From Dyella sp. C11 (lineage in GTDB: Bacteria; Pseudomonadota; Gammaproteobacteria; Xanthomonadales; Rhodanobacteraceae), in assembly GCF_003121485.1 (NCBI RefSeq), contig NZ_QAVX01000002.1, positions 214,454-278,453 of the forward strand: a stretch of 64,000 bases of DNA, written 5' to 3'. Below the pieces are notes generated by a model, which did not search any database, was not told where the DNA came from, and was given only the letters and a program-made list of their open reading frames with translations. How positions within the stretch are numbered: the first letter of the stretch is position 1; each line of letters begins with the position of its first letter. A program made the translations under genes and the position numbers. This document shows positions 8,965 through 17,349 of this stretch, in pieces.

Positions 8965-9522
8965 ATGCTGCGTCAACAGATTCACCTGACCCTTCCGCCG
9001 TGGATCGACGAAGTGGTCGATACCCACAAGCGCTACATCACCGACGAGGAACGCGTGGCTCTTGCCATCGAACTCTCTCGCTTGAACATCGAGCGGAGCC
9101 ATGGCGGCCCGTTTGGTGCTGCCGTGTTCGACGGCGAAGGTCGCGTGATCTCGGTGGGCGTGAATCGCGTGGTGCCGCAGACGTGCTCCGTCGCGCATGC
9201 CGAAATGATGGCGTACATGAGTGCGCAACAACGTCTTGCCACGTTCCGCCTCAACGCCGAGGGTGGCAAGTACACGCTGGCCACCAGTGCGCAGCCATGC
9301 TGCCAGTGCTACGGCGCCACCGTGTGGGCCGGCGTGGATGAGCTGTTGATCGGTGCGCGTGCCCAAGACGTGGAAGAGCTCACCGAGTTCGACGAAGGCC
9401 CGCTGCCGGCGGACTGGATCGGCGAACTCGAGAAGCGCGGCATTGCCGTGCGGCGCGACATCCTGCGCGATGACGCCCGCCGCGTGCTGGCGACCTACGG
9501 CCAGAGCGGACAGCACTATTGA
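8965..9522 (+). CDS. Nucleoside/nucleobase deaminase (CDA superfamily, zinc-dependent)
   Basis: This 185-residue member of the cytidine deaminase-like fold has the zinc site His78-Ala-Glu80 in VAHAEMM and PCCQC (Cys112 and Cys115). Glu80 is the expected proton shuttle. The order HAE then PCxxC and the phrase GGPFGAAVFD resemble guanine deaminases and tRNA adenosine deaminase-type enzymes. Length and the N-terminal helix argue against TadA. Likely substrate is a free purine or cytosine base; not resolved. It overlaps the next gene by four bases (TTGA), so translation is probably coupled. Confidence 0.85.
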   Translation: MLRQQIHLTLPPWIDEVVDTHKRYITDEERVALAIELSRLNIERSHGGPFGAAVFDGEGRVISVGVNRVVPQTCSVAHAEMMAYMSAQQRLATFRLNAEGGKYTLATSAQPCCQCYGATVWAGVDELLIGARAQDVEELTEFDEGPLPADWIGELEKRGIAVRRDILRDDARRVLATYGQSGQHY

Positions 9523-10256
9523 GCCGCCTGCGCGCCGCCTTGCCGCTGATCCTGCTGGTGATCGCCGGCATCGTGCTGTTCAGCTCGGGCGTCATGGATC
9601 GGCTGCACCCGGAACAACTGGTGCAGCACCAGGCGCAGATGCGCGCGAATATCGAAGCCGCCCCCTGGCTTAGCCGACTCACCTTTATCGGCCTGCTCAC
9701 GCTGGCCATGTCCACCGGCATTCCGGGCACGGTGCTGATCATCATGGCCGGCGGCTTTGCCTTCGGCGCGGTGGAAGGCAGCATTTATTCGTCCATCGGG
9801 CTGATCCTGGGCACGCTGATCCTGTTCCTCGCCAGTCGCTATGCGTTCGGCGCCGGCAGCAAGCACCCGCCCGCGCTGGTCGACAAGCTTCACCACGGCT
9901 TCGAGCGGCACCCGGTCGCCTACACCATGTTTCTGCGTTTCGTGCCCGTGGCGCCGTTCGGCCTGGTCACGGTGGCGCTGGCATGGCTGCGCTGCCCGCT
10001 GTGGCTGTTTGTGGGCGCCAGCTGGCTGGGTGGCACCGTCTCCACCATCTTCGAGACGTCGATCGGGGCGGGCCTTGGCGAGGCGCTGGCGCAAAGCCAC
10101 GGCCGTTTCGGGCCCGGCTTGCTGATGCAGCGCGGCGTCTGGATGCCGCTCACCGCCATCGCCGTACTCGCCCTGTTGCCGCTCCTGGTCGAACGATTTA
10201 CCCGACGCCGTCACAAAAGCGCCCTGTCGGATGAATCCGTCACCTCACGGCACTAA
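9519..10256 (+). CDS. TVP38/TMEM64 (VTT/DedA-type) inner-membrane protein
   Basis: This protein of 245 residues has about five to six hydrophobic segments. The first is LPLILLVIAGIVLF near the N terminus. The VTT core includes GIPGTVLIIMAGGFAFG and FLRFVPVAPFGLVTVALAWL. Family members are implicated in lipid transport or membrane homeostasis; no substrate can be read here. The start is TTG 9519, overlapping the deaminase stop. An internal ATG at 9594 would remove the first membrane span and is less likely. Confidence 0.82.
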   Translation: MSRLRAALPLILLVIAGIVLFSSGVMDRLHPEQLVQHQAQMRANIEAAPWLSRLTFIGLLTLAMSTGIPGTVLIIMAGGFAFGAVEGSIYSSIGLILGTLILFLASRYAFGAGSKHPPALVDKLHHGFERHPVAYTMFLRFVPVAPFGLVTVALAWLRCPLWLFVGASWLGGTVSTIFETSIGAGLGEALAQSHGRFGPGLLMQRGVWMPLTAIAVLALLPLLVERFTRRRHKSALSDESVTSRH

Positions 10257-10304
10257 GCCTTACAGCCACCCCAGCCTAAGCACCTCGTCCGGTTGGCCTG
10301 CTGC

Positions 10305-10332
10305 CTGACAGGGTAAATCGCGCTAGTCTGAT
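10305..10332 (+). promoter_or_regulatory. Putative sigma-70 promoter for the hybrid kinase
   Basis: CTGACA (10305-10310), 16 bases, TCTGAT (10327-10332): five and four of six matches to consensus. It is placed 34 bases before the start ATG. Confidence 0.35.
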
Positions 10333-10366
10333 CCAACCTGGCGCATGTAGCGTGCAAGGGGATCCG

Positions 10367-12265
10367 ATGGTCGCAGGGGCCAACTCTCGTACGGTGCAAT
10401 GGTGGCGTCGCACGTCGCTGATGCAGCGGCTTGCGTTGGTGACGCTTGCACCGACGCTCATTACGGCCACGCTGCTGGTGGCCATGCTGGCCCCGCAACA
10501 GTTGATGACACTGCGCGGCATGGCGCAGAACACCGCCGATGCCATCGCCACGCAGGCCGCCTCCGTCACCGTCGCGCCCTTGCGTGACATGCAACGCCGC
10601 GAACTGGTGCGCATTGCCGAATCCATTGGTGACCTGCCGCACGTCGCCCGTGTGCAGATTCGTGCCGCCGACGGCGAAATCCTGGCCGACAGCCTCGGCC
10701 GCAGCGGCGCAGACAACGGCGAAAGCCTCACCGTCGTTCGTGACGTGGTGGACAGCGAACGTCCAGGCCAGCCCGTGCTGGGTTCGGTGGTGGTGGATGT
10801 AAGTCTTCGCGATGCGATTGCCATGCAGCAGGCAAGCCTGCGCCACGCACTGCTCGCACTGGCGATCAGTCTTTGCGTCGCCGCCGTCATTGCGTGGCAG
10901 GCCGCACGATGGATCAGTGCGCCTCTGCGTCGCCTTGTCGACGCCGTGCACCAGCTGGGTCGTGGCGATCGGCACGTCGAGGTGGAAGTCACCGACCAGA
11001 CCGAAATCGGCGAACTCCAGCGCGGCTTCAACAGCGCCGCCATGGCGTTGTTCGACGTGCAGCGCGGCATGGAACGCGAGATCGAACACGCCACCGTGGA
11101 ACTGGCGCGCAAGAACGCGGCACTTGAAGCAGCCAGTGTCGCCAAGGCGCGCTTCCTCGCCGCCGCATCGCACGACCTGCGCCAGCCGCTTTATGCGCTC
11201 ACGCTGTTTTCTTCCGCGCTGGCGGAGGACGAACGCGATCCCGTGCGGCTTGATCGCATTGCGCACATCCAGGAATGCGTCGAAGCGCTGGACCATCTCT
11301 TCAGCGAACTGCTCGATCTTTCGCGCCTGGAAACGGGCGCCATGCAGATCGAGATCGCCGAATTCCCGCTTGACCAGGTATTCCAGGAAGTGAGTCGCAA
11401 CTTCCGCATGATCGCGGAGCAGCACGGCTTGCGCCTGATCATGCGCACCACCGACCTGTGGGTACGCAGCGATCGCACCATGTTGTCGCGCATCCTCAAC
11501 AACCTGGTGAGCAACGCCTTGCGTTACACCGGCCGCGGCGGCGTGCTGGTGGTCGCGAGGCACCGGGAAGATGGCACCGTGCGCGTGGATGTGTGGGATA
11601 CCGGCAGCGGCATTGCACCCGAACACCAGATGCGTGTGTTCGACGAGTTCTACCGTGTGGAATGCCACAGCAACGAGCATGACGTGGGGCGCCGGCGTGG
11701 CCTGGGTCTTGGCCTTGCGACCGTGCAGCGCCTGGCCGAGTTGCTCGACACGCAGGTGTTGCTGAAGTCGAAGCCCGGCCGCGGCAGCGTCTTCAGATTC
11801 CACCTGCCTGAAGTTCCCGCGCAGCACATTCCCGTGCCGAGTGGCGAAGTATCATCACCCGACGTATCGGGCATGCGCGTACTGGTGATCGACGACGAGC
11901 CGGCCATTCTTTCCGGCATTCGCTACCTGCTGAAGAGCTGGGGTTGCGATGTGGCCGTTGCCGAAGATCGCGTGCAGGCGTTGCAGGCGGCCGAGGAATG
12001 GAATGTGCCGCCGGACATCGTCATCTCCGACCTGCGCCTGCGCGACGGCGAAAGCGGCCTCGATGTACTGGCCGCGCTGGACGCGCACTATCAGATCGAC
12101 GGCAACCCGCCCTTCTCCCGCCTGTTGATCACCGGCGAAACACGCAGCGACCGCCTGCGCGAAATCATGGCCGCGCGCATACCCGTGCTCTACAAGCCGG
12201 TGTCTCCGGAACAGTTGCGGGAAGCGCTGATGGAGGCGTGGAGCACCACGCGCACCCTGGCCTGA
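10367..12265 (+). CDS. Hybrid sensor histidine kinase with C-terminal receiver domain
   Basis: This 632-residue inner-membrane kinase has transmembrane helices at about 20-42 and 164-185, flanking a periplasmic sensor of about 120 residues with no recognised ligand fold. A HAMP linker follows (about 186-238). The H-box SHDLRQPLYAL has phospho-accepting His269. The HATPase carries NNLVSNALRY, DTGSGI and GLGLGLAT. A receiver domain follows with Asp509/Asp510, phospho-acceptor Asp555 and Lys610. ATG 10367 is preferred because AAGGGG lies just upstream; an in-frame GTG at 10352 is the alternative. No output domain is attached, so the receiver may feed an outside partner such as the LuxR regulator at 14.6 kb (inference). 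Confidence 0.93.
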   Translation: MVAGANSRTVQWWRRTSLMQRLALVTLAPTLITATLLVAMLAPQQLMTLRGMAQNTADAIATQAASVTVAPLRDMQRRELVRIAESIGDLPHVARVQIRAADGEILADSLGRSGADNGESLTVVRDVVDSERPGQPVLGSVVVDVSLRDAIAMQQASLRHALLALAISLCVAAVIAWQAARWISAPLRRLVDAVHQLGRGDRHVEVEVTDQTEIGELQRGFNSAAMALFDVQRGMEREIEHATVELARKNAALEAASVAKARFLAAASHDLRQPLYALTLFSSALAEDERDPVRLDRIAHIQECVEALDHLFSELLDLSRLETGAMQIEIAEFPLDQVFQEVSRNFRMIAEQHGLRLIMRTTDLWVRSDRTMLSRILNNLVSNALRYTGRGGVLVVARHREDGTVRVDVWDTGSGIAPEHQMRVFDEFYRVECHSNEHDVGRRRGLGLGLATVQRLAELLDTQVLLKSKPGRGSVFRFHLPEVPAQHIPVPSGEVSSPDVSGMRVLVIDDEPAILSGIRYLLKSWGCDVAVAEDRVQALQAAEEWNVPPDIVISDLRLRDGESGLDVLAALDAHYQIDGNPPFSRLLITGETRSDRLREIMAARIPVLYKPVSPEQLREALMEAWSTTRTLA

Positions 12266-12268
12266 GGG

Positions 12269-14035
12269 CTAGCTCTTCGGCGCTACACGTCGGGCAAGCA
12301 CACGGTCGGCCGGAAGGAAGCGACCGAACAGGTCATCCACGAAATCGCCGCTGGGCGCTTCATTGCGCGAGCCGCCCGTTACATAGAGTCCCTGCCAGTG
12401 CAAGCGGCGCGCACCACCCGATTCATTCGCCTGCAGGCGATCGAGGAACGTCCGCAAGCCACGGCGCACGCCATGCAGTGATTGTGCGAAGGCAAACGCC
12501 TCGCGACGACGACGCGGATCGCGCTCCGTCGCCAGCACGGCCTGTGCAGTGGAAAGCAATCGCGCCATCACGCCGTCGGCCTGTGCTTCCAGGTTGGCAT
12601 CGAGCACGCCATCGGCTGCCACGGCGGCATGGCGCCAGCCAAGCACGCGGCGAAATACCGAGGCAGGCAACGCCGAGCGGAACGTGGCATGGCCCGGCAG
12701 CGCTTCCAGCCCGGTCACGACCACGTATACCGGCAACTGAAGTTCCAGGCGGCGCGTGGCTTCATCGGCAAGACGATGCAGGCGATCCGCATGCGTTGCC
12801 ACCACGGCATCCGGTTCGCGCAGGCTTTGGGCGGCGATGCAGATCACCATGCCGTCCAGGGGCAGCTTGCGGCGTTCCGTAGCCAGCATGGCCAGCGCCT
12901 TGGACCACGGCGCGTCGCCATCGCCGATGGTGGCGTGCGGATGCGACAGGCGCGGACCCGGTTCAATCGCCACCACCGAACGAAAAACCCACCAGTGCCA
13001 CGGCCGTGTGTCGTTCGCGCGCGACAACTCGCGTGCATGCGGTGCCGAGGCCGCCGCCTGCAGCAGCGAGCGCACGTCGGCCGCACTGTCACCCAGGAAC
13101 AGCAACCAGGGATGACGCGACAACTGCCGCCAGGGGCCACGACGACGGAAGGGATGCAGCACGGCACCGCGCAACCGGCGTGCGGCGTCCTTCACTGCGG
13201 CCGACAAGCTGCCAATGCCATAGCCGGCCTCGGTGCTGTCGGCCACGCGCGTATGCGCACGCATCATCACCAGCGATTGCCACGCGAGCACGCCTGTCCA
13301 GCCGAGCACAGCCAGCACGGCCACCGCGATGCCACCGGTAAACCACGCCTGCTGGGAAATGCCCTGACTGAAAACAGGCGCGACAAACGCCACGAACACC
13401 AGCAGCACAACCAGCGTGGCCACCAGCTGCGCCAGCCGCCTCCCCATCCATGTTCCCGGCAGGCGCAGCACGGGCGAACCGGGAACCATGTAGGGCTGCG
13501 GGGTTATCGATTCGCGCTGCAACGACTGCAGCACCGTCGTGGCGCCCGTGCTGGCCGGACAGTACAGGGCCTTGATGCGGCCCAGTTCGCCGCCGTCGCC
13601 CTTCTCGTAGTAGTACTGGCCGGTGAAACCCAGCAGCAGCGCCATGCTGAACACTTCGCGCACTTCTTCGTCGCTGTTGCCAAGACGGCCCAGCTGGTCG
13701 AAGAACTCGGTCGCCGCGTTACCCGTACGGAACAGCGTTTGCTGGAGCGGGCTCACCTGCCCTTGCCAGCCACCACGGCGGGACACCATTTCGTCGAACC
13801 ACGCCGCCACGGCGAACGCGGCCAGCTCCACCTCAGCCAGTGACTTGCCACGCGAAAACGCCACGCCACGGCACTGTTCCACCAGCGCCAACGCGCGCGC
13901 GTGCACGGACGGCCATTCGTCGTCGCGAAGATCCTGGCTCGCGGCCTGCTCGTCGACCAGCAAGCCATAGGCAAACAGAGGTGCAAAACATTCCAGCAGC
14001 CGCATGGCACGTATAGCCGTCAGAGCCTGTTGCAT
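12269..14035 (-). CDS. TssL (DotU)-TssM (IcmF N-terminal) chimera, orphan type VI secretion-like protein
   Basis: This protein of about 588 residues joins two type VI modules. Residues about 10-165 match the cytoplasmic DotU/TssL domain (LLECFAPLFAYGLL, AAWFDEMVSRRGGW, TEFFDQLGRL, LLLGFTGQYYY). Two membrane segments follow (about 200-222 and 231-257). The rest resembles the TssM/IcmF NTPase domain (HPWLLFLGDS, DGMVICIAAQSL, LPVYVVVTGLEALPG near 434-448). The Walker A site is lost: the equivalent stretch reads LFLGDSAADVRS, without GKT/S. The large periplasmic TssM domain is absent. No other type VI gene is in the window. ATG 14035 (GGAGC upstream) is preferred over GTG 14062. It converges on the hybrid kinase with a three-base gap. 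Confidence 0.72.
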   Translation of the reverse strand: MQQALTAIRAMRLLECFAPLFAYGLLVDEQAASQDLRDDEWPSVHARALALVEQCRGVAFSRGKSLAEVELAAFAVAAWFDEMVSRRGGWQGQVSPLQQTLFRTGNAATEFFDQLGRLGNSDEEVREVFSMALLLGFTGQYYYEKGDGGELGRIKALYCPASTGATTVLQSLQRESITPQPYMVPGSPVLRLPGTWMGRRLAQLVATLVVLLVFVAFVAPVFSQGISQQAWFTGGIAVAVLAVLGWTGVLAWQSLVMMRAHTRVADSTEAGYGIGSLSAAVKDAARRLRGAVLHPFRRRGPWRQLSRHPWLLFLGDSAADVRSLLQAAASAPHARELSRANDTRPWHWWVFRSVVAIEPGPRLSHPHATIGDGDAPWSKALAMLATERRKLPLDGMVICIAAQSLREPDAVVATHADRLHRLADEATRRLELQLPVYVVVTGLEALPGHATFRSALPASVFRRVLGWRHAAVAADGVLDANLEAQADGVMARLLSTAQAVLATERDPRRRREAFAFAQSLHGVRRGLRTFLDRLQANESGGARRLHWQGLYVTGGSRNEAPSGDFVDDLFGRFLPADRVLARRVAPKS

Positions 14036-14590
14036 GTCGCTCCAATGCCCCTGGCGGAGCACCTGGGTGCACGGGCCGGGGATGAGCGGCGGAGTCTACG
14101 ACGATACACGCCGTCGTGCCGACCACGGAATGGCCAGCCTGAGACATAACGCGTGAAACCGGCGATCGGCGCCCAGCCCGAGGAAAGAGCCATCCATGGC
14201 CAACCACTCGTCGATGCGGGCATCATGTCCCGCACACCGACAGCTCCAAACGGTCCAGGGTAAGCATGACATCGCCTGCTGCATGGTCCGGCAGGCCGGT
14301 GACGCTTTGCGTGGGTCTCATCCAGGTACAAGGCTCTCGGTGTTCGGTAAATCGGACGTGCCGATGGTCTGCACGATCCGTGTTGTTCCGCACTCACCCA
14401 AGCGTGGTACCCATGAGCGACTCCCCCGGTCGTGAGCGAATTGTGTACGGCCAGCCATCCGGGCAGCCATATCCCGTTGAGGCTATGTCATTCGTAGGCA
14501 CCCCAAGGTTGCCGCGCGCACGGGGTGGGGCTATGTTGCGCAGGCGGATGCGCGGCGATGGGAGTGTCGTGTGGCGCCATGGGGAATAAC
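14036..14590. other. Intergenic region between the TssL-TssM chimera and the response regulator
   Basis: These 555 bases separate two divergent genes and must hold both promoters. Short open frames here (for example 14196-14435) lack ribosome-binding sites and show no family resemblance. I see no repeat, RNA gene or strong promoter consensus. Confidence 0.5.
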
Positions 14591-15274
14591 ATGCGCATAT
14601 TGATCGCAGACGACCATCGGCTGATCGTCGAAGGAGTCAAGCTCAAGCTAGCCGAGCTTGGGCCGGACATGGACTTCGTCATCGCCATGGACATGGCCGA
14701 GCTACGCGAGGCAATCCACGCACCGGAGGCCCCGTCGCTGGCGCTTGCGCTTATCGACCTGGCCATGCCTGGCGTGCAGGGCAGCGAGCATCTCGCGGAA
14801 GTCATCGAACACCTGCCTCATGTGCCCGTGATGGTGCTCTCCGGCTCCGAAGACGCCACGCTGATGAAAAGCCTGCTCGCCATGGGCATCCAAGGCTTTA
14901 TTCCCAAGGCGTATTCGCCCGACGTCATGCTGTCGGCTGTGCGACTGGTGCTCTCCGGCGGCATTTACGTGCCACCGCTGCTGTTGCAGGAACGCGTGGA
15001 CGGGGCCGTACCCACGCCTCCGCCCGCCACCGCCATGCAGACACCACAGAGCGCCGCCGATTCACTGGAGGAGCGGCTGCGCAAACTGCTCACCGAACGC
15101 CAGATCGACGTGCTGCGGCTGCTCTCGCAAGGCAAGCCCAACAAACTCATCGCCCGCGATCTGGGCATCAGCGAGGGCACCGTGAAGATTCACCTGGCTG
15201 CCATTTTCCGCGCGCTCAACGTACGCAATCGCGTGGAAGCCGTGGTGGCATCGCGCCGCATAAGCGGCCTCTGA
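14591..15274 (+). CDS. LuxR/NarL-type response regulator
   Basis: This 227-residue two-domain regulator has a receiver domain with the acidic pair in MRILIADDH, phospho-acceptor Asp56 in LIDLAMPG and Lys106 in FIPKAYS. A proline-rich linker (VPTPPPATAM) leads to a LuxR helix-turn-helix (LTERQIDVLRLLSQG, then ARDLGISEGTVKIH). ATG 14591 follows GGGGAA; an in-frame ATG four codons upstream is possible. The PhnD-like gene begins 35 bases after the stop, so they likely form an operon. Kinases at 10.4 and 17.4 kb are candidate partners. Confidence 0.92.
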   Translation: MRILIADDHRLIVEGVKLKLAELGPDMDFVIAMDMAELREAIHAPEAPSLALALIDLAMPGVQGSEHLAEVIEHLPHVPVMVLSGSEDATLMKSLLAMGIQGFIPKAYSPDVMLSAVRLVLSGGIYVPPLLLQERVDGAVPTPPPATAMQTPQSAADSLEERLRKLLTERQIDVLRLLSQGKPNKLIARDLGISEGTVKIHLAAIFRALNVRNRVEAVVASRRISGL

Positions 15275-15309
15275 CACTGGCATAGAACCCCACGGCCACA
15301 AGCCAGCCC

Positions 15310-16431
15310 ATGCCCCTCGCTCCGGACGCAACTGCCGCAGCACTCGCCGTCGGACGCCACGTTCGGTCCGATGGACACCTCGACGCCGCGCTCCCTGGGC
15401 CATTACGGAAACATCGATCGGCAAGCCGTCGCTGGACGGCCTTGCTGTGGCTCGCGCTGTTCTTCGCATTCCCATCCGCGTGGGCCGCGCCGCCGCAACA
15501 AAGCGGCCACATCAACACGCTGACGTTCGGCATCCTGCCCATCGGCGGGCCATCGGAATCGCTGGCCGCCTGGCGGCCCATGCTCGATGACCTGAGCCAC
15601 ACGTTGCACATCCCCATTCGCAGCCTTTCCGTCAGCACCTATGAAGGCCTCGGGCAGGCGATGGCGGAGGAACGCGTCGATTTCGCCTTTGTGTCGGGGC
15701 GATTGGCACTGGATGCCGTGATCCATGACCGCATGCAGGTCATTGCGCAGCTCACCCGCAGCAACGGATCGCGTGGTTATTACTCGGTGTTGCTGGTGGC
15801 GAAGGACTCGCCGATACACAGCCTCGACGACATGTATCGCCAACCCGGCAAGCTGCGCTATGCGCGTGGTGAGGTGTTATCGGTATCGGGCTACCTGGTG
15901 CCGGAAACCCAGGTGTTCGCCAATCGCAAACTGGACTCGGACACCTTCTTCGCCAGTGTGTCCGTGGACAACCACCAGAACAACGCGCTGGCCGTGGCCA
16001 ACAACGAGGTGGATGTCGCGACCAACAACACGGCGGACATGGAACGCTTCGCCGAACGCTTTCCCGACCAGTACGCGCGCCTGCGCGTGCTTTGGACGTC
16101 CAGCCTGATTCCGCATGCGGTGGTGGTGATTCGTACGGATCTGCCGCCCGACCTGCGCCAGCGTGTCGCCGCTGCGCTCACCAGTTACGCCAAGGGCAAG
16201 AACGCGGCGCCTGAGTTGGCCAAGCTGCATCTCATCCACGACATCAGCGGTTTTTCGCCGGCCGGCAACGAGACCCTGGTGCCGTTTGCCGATATCGAAT
16301 TCAACCTTGATCGCCGTCGCGCCTACAGTGCGCAATGGGTAAGCGACGCGGCAATGCAGGCGCGCCTGAAGAAGATCGACACCGAACATGAGGCGCTGGT
16401 GCGCCAGTTGATGGCGCCCAGCAGCCCGTGA
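15310..16431 (+). CDS. PhnD-like periplasmic substrate-binding protein
   Basis: This protein of 373 residues has an unusually long, arginine-rich N terminus before a hydrophobic signal segment (about 43-60, ending SAWAAPP). The mature part is a PhnD/phosphate-phosphonate-type periplasmic binding fold: TLTFGILPIGGP, then RPMLDDLSHTL, YEGLGQAMAEERVDFAFVSG, the hinge region SGYLVP, and NHQNNALAVANNEVDVATNN. No ABC permease or ATPase is nearby. Together with a response regulator and two kinases this suggests a sensory receptor rather than a transporter subunit (inference). The start could be later, but no better start codon is visible. Confidence 0.8.
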   Translation: MPLAPDATAAALAVGRHVRSDGHLDAALPGPLRKHRSASRRWTALLWLALFFAFPSAWAAPPQQSGHINTLTFGILPIGGPSESLAAWRPMLDDLSHTLHIPIRSLSVSTYEGLGQAMAEERVDFAFVSGRLALDAVIHDRMQVIAQLTRSNGSRGYYSVLLVAKDSPIHSLDDMYRQPGKLRYARGEVLSVSGYLVPETQVFANRKLDSDTFFASVSVDNHQNNALAVANNEVDVATNNTADMERFAERFPDQYARLRVLWTSSLIPHAVVVIRTDLPPDLRQRVAAALTSYAKGKNAAPELAKLHLIHDISGFSPAGNETLVPFADIEFNLDRRRAYSAQWVSDAAMQARLKKIDTEHEALVRQLMAPSSP

Positions 16432-16441
16432 TCAGCAGGGC

Positions 16442-16963
16442 TTAGTGGCCCGGCATGTCCTTGATGTTGATGGTCTGTCCGTTGGGCAGAACCATGTCGC
16501 CCGGCTTCTGGCCGGCCTCGCACTGGCCCACCCAGCGACCCGAGCTGGTGACGTCCATGTCGCTGTGACCCATGATCGCCGGCTCGTACTTGATGTGGCC
16601 CTGCGTGCTGTACGAGGTATCGCCCTGGTACGTGGTTTCGCTGTGGCTGGTCATGTTGACCGCGCCATTGGGCGTATTGAGCTTGCATGCGGCATCGGTG
16701 GTCACCTTGCTGCCGTCCGCCTGGATGTTGAACTTGCTGCACATCTGGCCGCTCATGTGCGTGCCCATCTTGTACATCGCCGTATCGGTGTCGGCATCGA
16801 GGCAGAACTTGGTCGTCTGCGACTGGCCGCCCATGCCGGAAGTCTGCATTTCCCACAGACCCGGCTTGCGCTTGGGCATGTTGGCGGGAATGTCCTGCGC
16901 CACGGCCACACCGGCCAGACCCAGCAGGGAAACAGCGAGCAACCAGCGACAACGTGAAGACAT
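16442..16963 (-). CDS. DUF3617 family exported protein
   Basis: This 173-residue protein has a signal peptide (WLLAVSLLGLAGVAVAQ). Its DUF3617 pattern is KPGLWEMQTSG..., a FCLDADTD cysteine region, MCSKFNIQADGSKV, and ending with a MTSHSETTYQGDTSY strand pair. AGGAGA precedes the ATG at good spacing. The family is widespread in Proteobacteria and uncharacterised. It is convergent with the PhnD-like gene and divergent from the second kinase. Confidence 0.85.
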   Translation of the reverse strand: MSSRCRWLLAVSLLGLAGVAVAQDIPANMPKRKPGLWEMQTSGMGGQSQTTKFCLDADTDTAMYKMGTHMSGQMCSKFNIQADGSKVTTDAACKLNTPNGAVNMTSHSETTYQGDTSYSTQGHIKYEPAIMGHSDMDVTSSGRWVGQCEAGQKPGDMVLPNGQTINIKDMPGH

Positions 16964-17349
16964 GAGGTTCTCCTATCGGCCCGGGGCGGACCGTGCGGCT
17001 GGCAAGGTAGCGCCAAACGCGCCCGACGTCATGCCAAGGCATCCTGCGATGCAACACGCCAGACGTGTATCCACCAGAAAAACGCGGACATGCGTCACGA
17101 AACTGACCCATAGACCGTTAGCACTATGGCGCCTCGCGCTAGAACGAAGTGCGTATCGTCGCCCCCGGGGGGATTCTTTACAGTGCCAATCGAGGCCATT
17201 CCGCATCGCGCGGAGCCCATGGGTTCTTTTGTTTCCTGTTGCCGGAACCAAGCGTCATGCCGTTGAGTTGTGCCATTGCGTGTTCAAACCTCCGGTGGCA
17301 GAACAGCCGCCGGCCTGCGGCGCGTTTTCGCGCCCGGGAGGTCTGACGC
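16964..17349. other. Divergent intergenic region, DUF3617 gene / histidine kinase
   Basis: These 386 bases have no credible gene, and I see no repeat or RNA structure. They must contain both promoters. The kinase ribosome-binding site GGGAGG lies at the right edge. Confidence 0.5.

Noticed and set aside
10253-11827. 524-codon minus-strand frame over the hybrid kinase
   Set aside because: Antisense to a kinase with all motifs intact; no domain resemblance.
14196-14435. 79-codon frame in the gap before the LuxR regulator
   Set aside because: No ribosome-binding site, no family resemblance and irregular composition; not supportable as a gene.
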